From: Nocardiopsis listeri NBRC 13360
GTDB lineage: Bacteria; Actinomycetota; Actinomycetes; Streptosporangiales; Streptosporangiaceae
Reading direction: 5' to 3'
Assembly (NCBI RefSeq): GCF_001570765.1
Contig: NZ_BCSH01000008.1
Coordinates: 1-64,000 of the forward strand
DNA: 64,000 nucleotides
Numbering within the stretch: position 1 is the stretch's first letter; every line of letters starts with the position of its first letter. Under the pieces are notes generated by a model. That model did no database searches, was not told the DNA's origin, and worked only from the letters and a program-made list of their open reading frames with translations. Below are positions 56,701-63,406 of the stretch, in pieces. Position numbers and translations under genes: made by a program.

Positions 56701-57346
56701 CGATGTCCAGGACCTCGCCGGCGGCGACGTCCATGCGTCGGTGGGTGGCCTCCTCCCTGATCCGCTCCAGGGTCCGTTCGACCCCGGTCGCGGGCAGATC
56801 GCGTAGGTCGTGCACGGTGACCACGGGTTCGGCCCCGACGGGTTCGACACGTTGGTGGCCGTCGTCGTCGAATCGGGCCCTGAGCATCGGGTGGCGGTCC
56901 ACCACGATCCGAAGCGCCCGCGCCAAGCGGTCGGGGTCGATCCCGGCGCCGTCGAACTCGGTGTAGAAGTGGGCGGCCACGGCGCCGAGGGGTTGGTCGT
57001 CCTGCCGGCCGATCCAGTAGGCGTGCTGCATGGTCGCCATCGGGAACGGTTCCCCCTCGGCCCGCTGTCGGGCGTTCCCCGAAGGCTCCGGTAGGTGGGC
57101 CGCGTGTGCCTGGTGGAGCAGCGCGGTCCAGGCGGCGACCGTGGGCACGGCCGAGAGGTCCGCGAAGGTGACGTCGAATCCGTTCTCCCTCCAGGCACCC
57201 GAGAGCCGGATCATCCCGAGTGAGTCGAGCCCGTGCTCGAAGAGGTCGTCGGTGTCGACGAAACCCCTGGTTCCGAGTACTTCGGCCACCTGTTCGCGAA
57301 TGGCCTCGATCACCGGTCCGGCTTCTCTGGTCACTGAACCGCGCAC
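50774..57346 (-). CDS. NRPS: ArCP-Cy-A-PCP-Cy-A-PCP (HMWP2/Irp2-like)
   Basis: Product of 2190 residues. Aryl carrier domain with HGLDSLG (Ser42); Cy1 (about 100-540) with DMIVAD (232-237); A1 (about 555-1050); PCP1 LGGDSLL (Ser1098); Cy2 (about 1155-1590) with DYLVLD (1289-1294); A2 (about 1610-2095); PCP2 LGGTSLL (Ser2141). A2's specificity residues (D,L,Y,N,L,S,L,I,W) match cysteine. A1's (D747,M748,F751,N790,L817,G819,L843,V851,H852) resemble the Thr code DFWNIGMVH more than Cys. The enzyme should take dihydroxybenzoyl-AMP, add a Thr- or Ser-like residue cyclised to an oxazoline, then a thiazoline. GTG 57346 is used; its ribosome site is poor and a slightly later GTG is possible. Confidence 0.9.
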   Translation of the reverse strand: MRGSVTREAGPVIEAIREQVAEVLGTRGFVDTDDLFEHGLDSLGMIRLSGAWRENGFDVTFADLSAVPTVAAWTALLHQAHAAHLPEPSGNARQRAEGEPFPMATMQHAYWIGRQDDQPLGAVAAHFYTEFDGAGIDPDRLARALRIVVDRHPMLRARFDDDGHQRVEPVGAEPVVTVHDLRDLPATGVERTLERIREEATHRRMDVAAGEVLDIALSLLPGGATRLHVDLDMIVADALSLRVLLEDLRGAYLGVDASPLEYDFAEYLVDRRERGREQRERARAWWQTRLPEIPSPPTLPVRPDAEAPARPTDPMTRSRRLHHRLTPERARAFERRSRDFGITPAAALATAFAEVLGAWNADPAFSLNLPLFDRAPLHPQIDRLIGDFSSSVLLGVDTGAPMTFVERARTIQGDLHRAVDHGAYGGVEVLRDLTRRNGGTPVLAPVVYTSAIGLGPLFTDDVQECFGHPSWIISQGPQVLLDAQVTELDEGLLLNWDLRARAFEPGTMEEAFDCYRDLVEGLVDDPRVWESRFEPLLSNAQVRARATTALDLPEPAPRPLHAPFFAHARTRPEDVALVSTSGEALTYGGLADLALRVAGAVQAGVPVGATVAVHLPRGADQVAAILGVLAAGCAYLPVSRAQPVVRRDRILTLGAPELVITDAPDLLTGSQVPVLTVEQIRDLAPGTERNTSPDSVAYVLFTSGSTGHPKGVEIEHRSAAHTIDVLTTALGAGGDDRALCLAEYDFDMSVFDLFAPLSVGGAAVLVESTDRRDAERWARAASEAAVTVLNCVPAFLDMLLSAVETGTAPMPPLRAVLLGGDRIPPALAHRLRTQAPECRFLALGGMTEAAVHSTLLEVHDTDPSWTCVPWGLPLPGVSCRVVDVQGRDRPDLVPGELWVAGAGLARGYRGDPDLTAERFVADRGRRWYRTGDSARHLPDGSLEFLGRTDHQVKVNGVRMETGEIEAALTTHPDVRAAVAVVLDSPAPRPAAVVVPRKAVGNDITERLQTLAEHLRALLPPAMVPEPVLELSEVPLTPNGKPDRAAVARLLREHLSGGTGRHEPPQGEPEALVARIWSELLDTPEPARTDSFFTLGGDSLLATRAVAALRRAGHVGARVSRLFAHPVLKDFAATLTERGEATDDRRIHHDADTRHDPFPATGVQRAYLTGRSQDFTLGGVGTYHYTEFDGDDVDLRRIEHALDRLVARHDMLRAVFDADGNQRVLPGAPPVRVLVTDAREQDDPGPALETFRDTMAHQVLDPTRWPLFDVRALRYTREGVERVRLGVGLDYLVLDALSIMTLYTELDLLYREPDARLEPVDVTFRDYLTQVETDPDAEKRSRQYWRERITELPPAPDLPLRVDPDQIERPRFTRRSQRLDPQEWSALTELARRAAITPSTLLLACYGEVLSAWSGQTDLSVTLTLFNRQDLHPHVERVLGDFTSLSLTSYRRRPGERPIAAARALQHLLGQDLDHREASAEWVLRELARHTGTSRPGIPVVFTGSLGVGSGVSMDRSAEFPRRVWGLSQSPQVHLDNQVMESGGTLEVSWDAVEELFRPGVLDGMFDAYLDMLRTLAREGERAWDHAVATLLPEGQRRSRASAHRPATDPPAGLLQDAFFDGVPQRSDTPALITDQETLTHGQVADRALRIASGLTERGVRVGDAVAICLPKGPDQVCAVLGALAAGAVYVPIGVGQPELRRERVHRTAGTAWAIGDGTGAPRSVTVAALLESAPLAAPVRPDPAQAAYTIFTSGSTGEPKGVEVSHAAALNTVADINERYRIGPRDRVLALSALDFDLSVYDVFGLLGAGGALVLPDEEERRDAERWRALCADHGVTVWNTVPALLDMLILASREDGFPHALRLALVSGDWVGTDLAPALRRANGVGTHLVALGGATEAGIWSNAFEGGHVPRGWPSVPYGYPLRNQCYRVVDPHGRGCPDWVPGELWIGGAGVALGYRGDPERTADRFVEHEGRRWYRTGDLGRYRPGTILEFLGRTDRQVKVGGHRLELGEVEAALEAHPHVRRAAVVALGERGTSTMAAFVASGAGTPTPDELTRHMARYLPGHAVPGHVTVLDELPLTGNGKVDTTVLEDSASAWNGPNGEPLTGPTEEMLAQLWSELLQAPIEDRHANFFVLGGTSLLAVRMMTLLRQRVDDRLSVRSFLADPTLAALADQVRAYTGDDVRTGVI

Positions 57347-57378
57347 CCCCTGTGGTCACGTTGAATCCGACAAGCAAT

Positions 57379-57397
57379 AATGAAAACCGTTTTCATT
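57379..57397. promoter_or_regulatory. Perfect 19-bp palindrome, probable Zur box of the divergent metallophore promoter
   Basis: AATGAAAACCGTTTTCATT is perfectly symmetric around 57388. Its core TGAAAAC-C-GTTTTCA has the 7-1-7 form of actinobacterial Zur sites (TGAAAATGATTTTCA type) and resembles the sites at 61248 and 61350 in this window. It lies 33 bp upstream of the first NRPS start and 74 bp upstream of the ligase start, so one bound dimer pair could block both promoters. Zur binding is inferred from the shared pattern. Confidence 0.85.
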
Positions 57398-57470
57398 GTC
57401 GGTATGTCCATGTATAGCACCGGCGGGAGCCCGGGGTCGACCCCGGGCCCCGCGGAATCGGGAGGGATCG

Positions 57471-59096
57471 ATGTCACAGGACTGGCCGCGGCGACCGGAG
57501 AGGTCGGCCCGTCACTACCGCGAGCAGGGTTTCTGGGAGGACGGATCGCTGGACGACCTGCTCGAAGAACAGGCCGCCCACAGGGCGGATCATCCGGCGC
57601 TGGTCTCGGGTGGGGAGCGTCTGACCTACGCGGAGCTGAACGCGCGTGTGGACCGTCTGGCCTCGGGGTTGGCCGGACTCCCGATCCGTCGAGGCGAACG
57701 CGTCCTCGTGCAACTGCCCAACCACACCGAGTACGTGGTCACGGTCTTCGCCCTCTTCCGGATCGGGGCCGTACCGATCCTGGCCCTACCGGCGCTGGGC
57801 CCCGCGGACCTGGAATCGCTGGTGCGCATCGGTGAGGCCGGCGCCATGATCGTCGCCCCGGGTCGTGGACCGAGGGCCTCATCGACGGTCGCCGAGAAGA
57901 TCGCTCTCTCCGCCCCGTCCGTACGGCACCTGGTGGTGGCCGGTGGCTCCGGGGACGGCACCGCGGTGCCGTGGGACTCGCTCCTGACCCCCTCCGAGGG
58001 ACCCCGCCCCGCGTCCATCTCCTCGGAACGTTCCCCCGACGACCTGGCGCTGCTCCTGCTGTCCGGGGGCACCACCGGAACCCCCAAGCTGATCCCCAGG
58101 ACCCACGCCGACTACCGCTACAACGCACGGGCTTCGGCCGAGGCGAGCGGAGTGGACGAGAACGCCGTCTACCTGGCCGTCCTTCCCGTCGCCCACAACT
58201 TCACGATGGTCTCCCCCGGCATCGTGGGCACCTTCGCGGTCGGGGGCACCGTGGTCCTCTGCCCGGACCCGAGTCCGACGACCGCGTTCGAACTGATCGA
58301 GCGCGAGCGGGTGACCATCAGCGCACTCGTCCCGGCCCTGGTCGGTCCATGGCTGGACGAGGCCCGCAGGTCGGAGCGGGACCTGGGTTCGCTGAAGGTC
58401 CTCCAAGTGGGAGGAGCACGCCTGGACGAGGCCACCGCCCGCAGTGTGGGACCGACACTGGGCTGCCGTCTACAACAGGTGTTCGGCATGGCAGAGGGTC
58501 TGAACAACTACACCGGCCTGGACGACCCCGAAGACCTGGTGTGCACCACCCAGGGCCGTCCGCTCTCCCCTGCCGACGAGGTCCTGGTGGTCGACGAACA
58601 GGGAGATCCGCTCCCCGCGGGCTCAGTCGGTGAATTGCTCACCCGGGGCCCCTACACCCTCCGGGGCTACTACCGCGCGCCGGAGCTGAACCCCTTGTGT
58701 TTCACTCCGGACGGGTTCTACCGCACCGGAGACCTCGTCACCCGGTCCGAGAACGGCGACCTCACGGTCGTGGGCCGGGTCAAGGACCAGATCAACCGGG
58801 CGGGAGAGAAGATCGCCGCGATCGAGGTCGAGGAGATTCTCATGGGCCTGCCGGGGGTACGGGCCGCCGCTGTTCTGGGCCTTCCCGATCCGGTGCTCGG
58901 TGAGCGCTCGGTGGCGCTCCTGGTCGCTCCGGGGCAGGAGGGCCCGACCAAGGAGGAGGTGCGCGCGGAGTTGTCCGAACGTGGAGTCGCGGCCTTCAAG
59001 GTGCCCGACGAGGTACGCCGGGTGGAACGGCTTCCACTCACCGGGGTGGGCAAGGTGGACAAGAAACGCCTCCGGCGGGAACTGACCGGGGCCTAG
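57471..59096 (+). CDS. dhbE: 2,3-Dihydroxybenzoate-AMP ligase (DhbE/EntE-like)
   Basis: Product of 541 residues, stand-alone aryl-activating enzyme. It has LLSGGTTGTPKLIPRTHADY, VAHNFTMVSPG, VLQVGGARLDEATA, QQVFGMAEGLNNYTGLDD, YRTGDLV, KDQINRAGEKIAA and GVGKVDKK (catalytic Lys near the end). In DhbE, the residue equivalent to Ser248 here (Ser240) marks dihydroxybenzoate, whereas salicylate enzymes have Cys; this favours 2,3-DHB. The residue equivalent to DhbE Val337 is Asn, which is unusual. It loads the ArCP of the first NRPS. The ATG at 57471 with GGGAGGG five bases before is clearly better than the upstream GTG at 57396, which lies inside the palindrome region. Confidence 0.9.
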   Translation: MSQDWPRRPERSARHYREQGFWEDGSLDDLLEEQAAHRADHPALVSGGERLTYAELNARVDRLASGLAGLPIRRGERVLVQLPNHTEYVVTVFALFRIGAVPILALPALGPADLESLVRIGEAGAMIVAPGRGPRASSTVAEKIALSAPSVRHLVVAGGSGDGTAVPWDSLLTPSEGPRPASISSERSPDDLALLLLSGGTTGTPKLIPRTHADYRYNARASAEASGVDENAVYLAVLPVAHNFTMVSPGIVGTFAVGGTVVLCPDPSPTTAFELIERERVTISALVPALVGPWLDEARRSERDLGSLKVLQVGGARLDEATARSVGPTLGCRLQQVFGMAEGLNNYTGLDDPEDLVCTTQGRPLSPADEVLVVDEQGDPLPAGSVGELLTRGPYTLRGYYRAPELNPLCFTPDGFYRTGDLVTRSENGDLTVVGRVKDQINRAGEKIAAIEVEEILMGLPGVRAAAVLGLPDPVLGERSVALLVAPGQEGPTKEEVRAELSERGVAAFKVPDEVRRVERLPLTGVGKVDKKRLRRELTGA

Positions 59097-59105
59097 GAGA
59101 ACGGA

Positions 59106-59143
59106 CGGTGGTGGGGGCGGGGCGGTTTCCGCCCCCACCACCG
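59106..59143. terminator. Bidirectional hairpin between ligase and isochorismatase genes
   Basis: CGGTGGTGGGGGCGG and CCGCCCCCACCACCG are perfect 15-bp arms around an 8-base loop. They lie between convergent genes whose stops are 49 bp apart. Confidence 0.85.
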
Positions 59144-59144
59144 G

Positions 59145-59780
59145 TCAGGACTGGAACGCGACGAGGGTCTCCTTGGTGGTCACCGTGACGGCGCATCGGC
59201 GAGCGGCGTAGGACAGGGCCGTCTCGTGATCGCGAGCGGAGAAGTCGGCCACCGCGTCCGCGACGACGAACGCCTCGATGTCCCGCATGAAGGCGTCACA
59301 GGCGGTCATGAGGACACCGATGTGGGCGTACACACCGCACACGACCAGCTGGTCCCGTCCCAGGGCACGCATTCGCTCCTCCAGGTCGGTACGGACGAAG
59401 GCACTGTAACGCCACTTGGTCAGGACCACCTCGTCCGGGGTCGGGGCCAGGTCCTCGACGATCCCGCTGTGCGCGGGATCGTCCCTGAGCCCTTCTCCCC
59501 ACAGGTCCCGTAGCAGGCCACGCTCCTGTTCGTTCTGTGAACCGGGTTGGGCGGTGAAGATCCGGGGCACCCGGCTCGATCTGCACCGGTCGAGGAGGGC
59601 ACCGATGTTGGCCAGCAGTTCCGGGACCGGTTCACTTCCCGGGGTGAAGGCGTCGAGAAAGTACCGCTGCATGTCGTGGACCAGTAGGACACAGCGCGCG
59701 GGGTCGATCTTCCAGTCCATCCGTTCGGCGGACGGAGCCCCCGGCATGGGATAGGGCTCGATGGAGGGCAGGGCGGACAC
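59145..59780 (-). CDS. dhbB: Isochorismatase (EntB/DhbB N-domain type, without ArCP)
   Basis: Product of 211 residues. [14 protein letters not shown] (catalytic Asp35), [18 protein letters not shown] (Lys) and [21 protein letters not shown], where Gly replaces the nicotinamidase Cys, identify the isochorismatase of the 2,3-DHB pathway. It hydrolyses isochorismate to 2,3-dihydro-2,3-dihydroxybenzoate. EntB/DhbB usually carries a C-terminal aryl carrier domain of about 80 residues; here it is absent, and the carrier is at the N-terminus of the first NRPS. The GTG start has AAGGAG upstream. Last gene of the zur operon. Confidence 0.9.
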   Translation of the reverse strand: MSALPSIEPYPMPGAPSAERMDWKIDPARCVLLVHDMQRYFLDAFTPGSEPVPELLANIGALLDRCRSSRVPRIFTAQPGSQNEQERGLLRDLWGEGLRDDPAHSGIVEDLAPTPDEVVLTKWRYSAFVRTDLEERMRALGRDQLVVCGVYAHIGVLMTACDAFMRDIEAFVVADAVADFSARDHETALSYAARRCAVTVTTKETLVAFQS

Positions 59781-59860
59781 AGGAGTCTCCTTCTATGTGT
59801 GAAGGCGTGGGGATCGGGGGCAGGGCAGGGCCCACACGTGGTCGGCCGCGTTGGTCGAGA

Positions 59861-60676
59861 TCAGGCTCCGAGACCGGCTCCGCCGTCCACGCGCAGGTCG
59901 TGCAGGGTGATGTGTCGGGCCCTGGCGGAGAGGAGGAAGGCCACGGCGTCGGCGATGTCCTCGGGGGCGGCCACTCGCCCCAGGGGAACATCCACCCGGA
60001 AGTCGGTGAGGTCCGGCCCGTTCGGAGAGAGGCTCTCCCTGGAAGTGCCATCGCCCCACAACCGCCGACGCATCGGTGTTTCGGTGGAGCCGGGAGAGAC
60101 CACGTTGCACCGGATCCCGTGAGGGGCCATCTCGAGGCCGAAGCACATGGTGAACTGGGTGGCGGCGGCCTTGGATGCGGCGTAGGCGGCCATGGACACC
60201 CTGGGAACCGAGGCGGCGTCGGATCCTACGGTGACGATGTTCCCGTGCCCGCGAGACACCATTCTCGAAGAGACCGCACGGCAGACGTTGAAAACCCCCA
60301 AGGCGTTGCTCGCGAAGAGTTCGTGCCAGTGCCGGGTCGGGAAGTGCGAGGTCGCCCCGTGGCGCAGGAGACCGGCGACGTTGGCGACGGCGGTGATCGG
60401 CCCGAGACCCTGCTCCACCTGGTGGACCAACCGTTCCACGGCGTCCTCGTCGCCGATGTCCACGCCGTAGTGGACCACCCGGTGGCCTTCGTGTTCGAGT
60501 TCGGCCGCCAACCGTCGGGCCGGGGACTCACGGCGGTCGACCGCGGCGACGGTGTGGCCTTCCGCCGCCAGGCTCCGCACGACGGCGGCACCGATACCTC
60601 CGGCGGCACCGGTGACCAGGGCGACACCCTCGTCGGATCCATCTGACTTTCCCGGTCTATCGGGATGAGAGGTCAC
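59861..60676 (-). CDS. dhbA: 2,3-Dihydro-2,3-dihydroxybenzoate dehydrogenase (EntA/DhbA-like)
   Basis: Product of 271 residues, SDR fold: LVTGAAGGIGAAVV, ANVAGLLRHGAT, SNALGVFNVCRAV, TVGSDAASVPRVSMAAYAAS with the Tyr-x3-Lys, and SPGSTETPMRRRLW. The GSDAAxVPR..MAAYAASKAA string is diagnostic for EntA-type enzymes. It oxidises the isochorismatase product to 2,3-dihydroxybenzoate with NAD+. It lies between zur and the isochorismatase on the same strand (70 and 80 bp gaps), probably one operon. No isochorismate synthase (entC/dhbC) is in the window, so isochorismate must come from elsewhere. Confidence 0.9.
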   Translation of the reverse strand: MTSHPDRPGKSDGSDEGVALVTGAAGGIGAAVVRSLAAEGHTVAAVDRRESPARRLAAELEHEGHRVVHYGVDIGDEDAVERLVHQVEQGLGPITAVANVAGLLRHGATSHFPTRHWHELFASNALGVFNVCRAVSSRMVSRGHGNIVTVGSDAASVPRVSMAAYAASKAAATQFTMCFGLEMAPHGIRCNVVSPGSTETPMRRRLWGDGTSRESLSPNGPDLTDFRVDVPLGRVAAPEDIADAVAFLLSARARHITLHDLRVDGGAGLGA

Positions 60677-60745
60677 AGCGCTCCCTTCACGAGCGTTCCG
60701 CGCCGCGTCCGGAGCTCCAAGACCAACGAGGGCGGGCTCACGCGA

Positions 60746-61141
60746 TCACAGACAACGTGGACAGACACCGGTCAGTTCGAAGGTGTGGTCGACCTGAGCG
60801 AAATCACTCAGGCAGCGGATCTTCTCCACGACCGCTGCGATCTCGGCGACCTGCGCGATCTCCTCCACCTCACCGCAGACACGACAGAAGAGGTGGTAGT
60901 GGCGGACAGGTGTTCCACACCGCCGGTACAGACGCTCCCCTTCGGGCGACTGGATCGTGTCCAGCACACCCTCCTGGGACATCCGGTGGACCGTGCGGTA
61001 GATGGTGGACAGGCTCGGCGGACCCGTGGCGCAGGAGTGCGACCGATCCAGGTCCCGCAGGATCTCCCGACAGCTGCGAAAGCGGGAACTACGGTCCAGG
61101 ACCTGGAGCACGGCTTCGTCGTACTTGGGTGTGTTGACCAT
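60746..61141 (-). CDS. zur: Fur-family zinc regulator (Zur)
   Basis: Product of 131 residues. Winged helix with SLSTIYRTVHRMSQEGVLDTI, then the metal domain VRHYHLFCRVCGEVEEI (Cys-x2-Cys and His) and a final GVCPRCL (second Cys-x2-Cys), giving the structural zinc site. The HYHLFCRxCG pattern fits Zur of actinomycetes better than Fur or Nur. It starts at the ATG 61141 and is first in the operon with the two DHB genes. The palindrome at 61248-61262 suggests autoregulation. It probably controls the NRPS promoter, the ribosomal-protein operon and itself. Confidence 0.85.
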   Translation of the reverse strand: MVNTPKYDEAVLQVLDRSSRFRSCREILRDLDRSHSCATGPPSLSTIYRTVHRMSQEGVLDTIQSPEGERLYRRCGTPVRHYHLFCRVCGEVEEIAQVAEIAAVVEKIRCLSDFAQVDHTFELTGVCPRCL

Positions 61142-61247
61142 GTCAGTCGACCGCCTGGTGTGGGGTCACCAGAGGCAAGCGGCCGAATCGGTGTCGGCAT
61201 CGCCCTACGCACACGAGGAGGACTCCCGGAGACGCGACTCGATTAGA

Positions 61248-61262
61248 TGAAAATGATTATCA
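61248..61262. promoter_or_regulatory. Zur box upstream of zur
   Basis: TGAAAATGATTATCA has 7-1-7 form, with one mismatch between arms (TGAAAAT against TGATAAT). It lies about 107 bp upstream of the zur start on that strand and could also influence the divergent CobW operon. Confidence 0.75.
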
Positions 61263-61349
61263 GTACCGTAGCACGCGCGAGGACCGGCCCGCCCGAACCA
61301 CCTCCACCCCGAACGGGCGCACCGAGCCCCCTCGAGACTGTGTAGAGTA

Positions 61350-61364
61350 TGGAAACGATTTTCA
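61350..61364. promoter_or_regulatory. Zur box upstream of the CobW-S18-L28-S14 operon
   Basis: TGGAAACGATTTTCA has 7-1-7 form (arms TGGAAAC and TGAAAAT after complementing the right half). It overlaps a possible -10 element (TAGAGTAT at 61343-61350) and lies 40 bp before the start codon, well placed to repress. Confidence 0.8.
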
Positions 61365-61403
61365 TTTCCAAGCCGGAGAAGGCACCTCGGAGAGGAGTAC
61401 CCG

Positions 61404-62507
61404 ATGCGCATCGCACTGGTCACCGGGCTGCACGCGACCGCGCGACGTCAGGCCGTGGACGACTTACTGGCCACCGTTCCGCGCTCCATCGCCGTACACC
61501 ACGACCTGGACGACATCGGCGACGGCGCCGTACACCGTGTGGTGCGCGACCGCACGGGCCCCGCTGGGAGCGAGCAGGTGAACCTCGACCACGCCTGTGC
61601 CTCCTGCACCCTGCGTGAGGACCTCATCCCCTTCCTCCTGCGCACCGCGGACGCCGGCCGACACGACCTGTGCGTCGTGGAGTCCTGGGACGGAGTGGAG
61701 CCCCGGCTGACCGCCGAGAACATCGCCGCGCAGGAGAGGCTGCACCTCGTCACCGTCGCCACCGCCGTCGACATCGCCCATCTGACCGTGGACCTGGGCA
61801 GCGACCACGATCTGAGCGACCGCGAACTCGACATCGCCCAAGACGACTCCCGCACGGTCGCCGAAGTCCTCAACCGGCAGGTGGAGTACCCGAACGTGAT
61901 CGTCCTGCACGGCGCGGGGTCCGACCGTCATGCGCAGACACTGCTCCAACAGCTCAACCCCGCGGCCGCGATCGTCCGTTCGGGCTCGGACCTCCAGGAC
62001 TTTCTCGGCGGACGCTTCGACCCCGAGTCGACCCATACCCGGATCAACCCGGCCTGGGCCCAGTACACGGATCACGCCGAAGAGCAGGGCGTGAGTTCGG
62101 TGACCTGGTCCAGGACCCGGCCGCTACACCCCGATCGGCTCTCCGACGCGTTGGAGGAGATCGTCTCCTTGAGCCTGCGAGGCAGGGGCAGGTTCTGGCT
62201 GGCCAGTCAGCCCGACACCCTCCTGGTGTGGGACTCCCACCAGGACCTGCTCATGGTGGAGAACGGCGGCCCCTGGATGGCCGCGCTCCCCGACGCCGCC
62301 ATGGACCTGGTCTCACCCGCCCGGCGTTCCTCCGCCCTCCTGGACTGGGACCCGGTGGTGGGCGATCGCCGCCAGCACCTGTCCTTCACGGGGGTCGGTA
62401 TGGACAGCGGGCGCCTGTTGTCCCTGTTGGATTCGTGCCTGGTCACCGACGCCGAAGCCGACCAGGACTTCCAGAACGATCCCTTCGCCGAGTTCTCAGA
62501 AAGGTGA
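61404..62507 (+). CDS. CobW-family protein with degenerate P-loop (Mrf-like)
   Basis: Product of 367 residues. It has the layout of COG0523/CobW proteins but the P-loop is degraded: [12 protein letters not shown] instead of GxxGxGKTT. The usual CxCC is [10 protein letters not shown]. The C-terminal CobW_C domain shows [20 protein letters not shown] and [20 protein letters not shown]. In mycobacteria a CobW-like protein (Mrf) in the same kind of operon recruits a hibernation factor to zinc-free ribosomes; I infer a similar role. The ATG at 61404 has AGAGGAG; it ends 2 bp before the S18 start. It is first in the zinc-responsive operon. Confidence 0.8.
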   Translation: MRIALVTGLHATARRQAVDDLLATVPRSIAVHHDLDDIGDGAVHRVVRDRTGPAGSEQVNLDHACASCTLREDLIPFLLRTADAGRHDLCVVESWDGVEPRLTAENIAAQERLHLVTVATAVDIAHLTVDLGSDHDLSDRELDIAQDDSRTVAEVLNRQVEYPNVIVLHGAGSDRHAQTLLQQLNPAAAIVRSGSDLQDFLGGRFDPESTHTRINPAWAQYTDHAEEQGVSSVTWSRTRPLHPDRLSDALEEIVSLSLRGRGRFWLASQPDTLLVWDSHQDLLMVENGGPWMAALPDAAMDLVSPARRSSALLDWDPVVGDRRQHLSFTGVGMDSGRLLSLLDSCLVTDAEADQDFQNDPFAEFSER

Positions 62508-62509
62508 CC

Positions 62510-62761
62510 ATGCCCACCCGCCATCGCCGCACCCTCAAGCCACCCCGCGAACGCCGCTTCGCCAACCCGTTGGGCGACGCCGACCGCGTCGACTACAAGG
62601 ACACCGCCCTTCTCCGCAAATTCATCTCGGAGAAGGGAAAGATCCGCAGCCGCCGGGTCACCCGCGTGACCGCACGCCAACAGCGCCTGATCGCCGCGGC
62701 GGTCAAGAACGCCCGCGAGATGGCCTTGCTGCCCTACCCATCCTCGACGAAACAGAGCTGA
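62510..62761 (+). CDS. rpsR: Ribosomal protein S18, zinc-free paralogue
   Basis: Product of 83 residues with [19 protein letters not shown] and [25 protein letters not shown], the S18 core. No cysteine is present, so it is the C-minus form that can replace the zinc-ribbon type when zinc is scarce. Starts 2 bp after the CobW gene. Confidence 0.9.
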   Translation: MPTRHRRTLKPPRERRFANPLGDADRVDYKDTALLRKFISEKGKIRSRRVTRVTARQQRLIAAAVKNAREMALLPYPSSTKQS

Positions 62762-62777
62762 CCAGGAGGAATCCAGC

Positions 62778-63014
62778 ATGTCCCGTGTCTGCCAGGTGAC
62801 CGGAAAAGCACCCGGTTTCGGTAACTCCGTCTCCCACTCGCACCGCCGCACCAAACGCCGTTTCGACCCCAACATCCAGAACAAGCGCTACTGGCTGCCC
62901 AGTGAACGGCGATTCGTCAAGTTCCGGATCAGCACCAAGGGGATGAAGGTGGTCGACGCCCGAGGCATCGAACGCGTGGTCGCCGACATTCGCGCCCGAG
63001 GAGGAAGGGTCTGA
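62778..63014 (+). CDS. rpmB: Ribosomal protein L28, zinc-free paralogue
   Basis: Product of 78 residues. [20 protein letters not shown] is the L28 N-terminus with only one Cys left of the CxxC pairs; the second pair is also absent. AGGAGGAATCCAGC precedes the ATG. Ends by overlapping the S14 start (TGATG). Confidence 0.9.
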   Translation: MSRVCQVTGKAPGFGNSVSHSHRRTKRRFDPNIQNKRYWLPSERRFVKFRISTKGMKVVDARGIERVVADIRARGGRV

Positions 63015-63319
63015 TGGCCAAGAAGAGCAAGATCGCCCGCAACGAACAGCGCAAAGCGGTCGTCGCCCGCTACGCAGAGCGCCGTGCCGAGCTGAAGCGG
63101 CTCATCAAGAGCCCGCACACCGGCGAGGCCGAACGCGCCGCCGCCGTCACCGAACTGCGCCGACAGCCCCGGGACGCCAGCGCCACCAGGGTGCGCAACC
63201 GCGACTCGGTGGACGGTCGACCCCGCGGCCACCTGACCAGGTTCGGCCTGTCCCGGATTCGCTTCCGCGAGATGGCCCACCGAGGGGAGCTGCCCGGGAT
63301 CACCAAGTCGAGCTGGTGA
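63014..63319 (+). CDS. rpsN: Ribosomal protein S14, zinc-free paralogue
   Basis: Product of 101 residues, the long C-minus S14: [35 protein letters not shown] and [19 protein letters not shown]. The zinc-binding CxxC...CxxC of the short form is absent. Start overlaps the L28 stop. A fourth common partner, L33, is not found after it in this window. Confidence 0.9.
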   Translation: MAKKSKIARNEQRKAVVARYAERRAELKRLIKSPHTGEAERAAAVTELRRQPRDASATRVRNRDSVDGRPRGHLTRFGLSRIRFREMAHRGELPGITKSSW

Positions 63320-63356
63320 CCCCGGGCGGGGACCGCCGTTCGCGATCCGACCGGCC

Positions 63357-63393
63357 CGCGGGTCCCGGGTGTACACCTCTCCCGGGGCCCGCG
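63357..63393. terminator. Hairpin terminator at the end of the ribosomal-protein operon
   Basis: CGCGGGTCCCGGG and CCCGGGGCCCGCG pair over 13 positions (one G-U) around an 11-base loop, between the S14 stop and the convergent His-rich gene. Confidence 0.7.
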
Positions 63394-63406
63394 ACCACGA
63401 TCGTGC

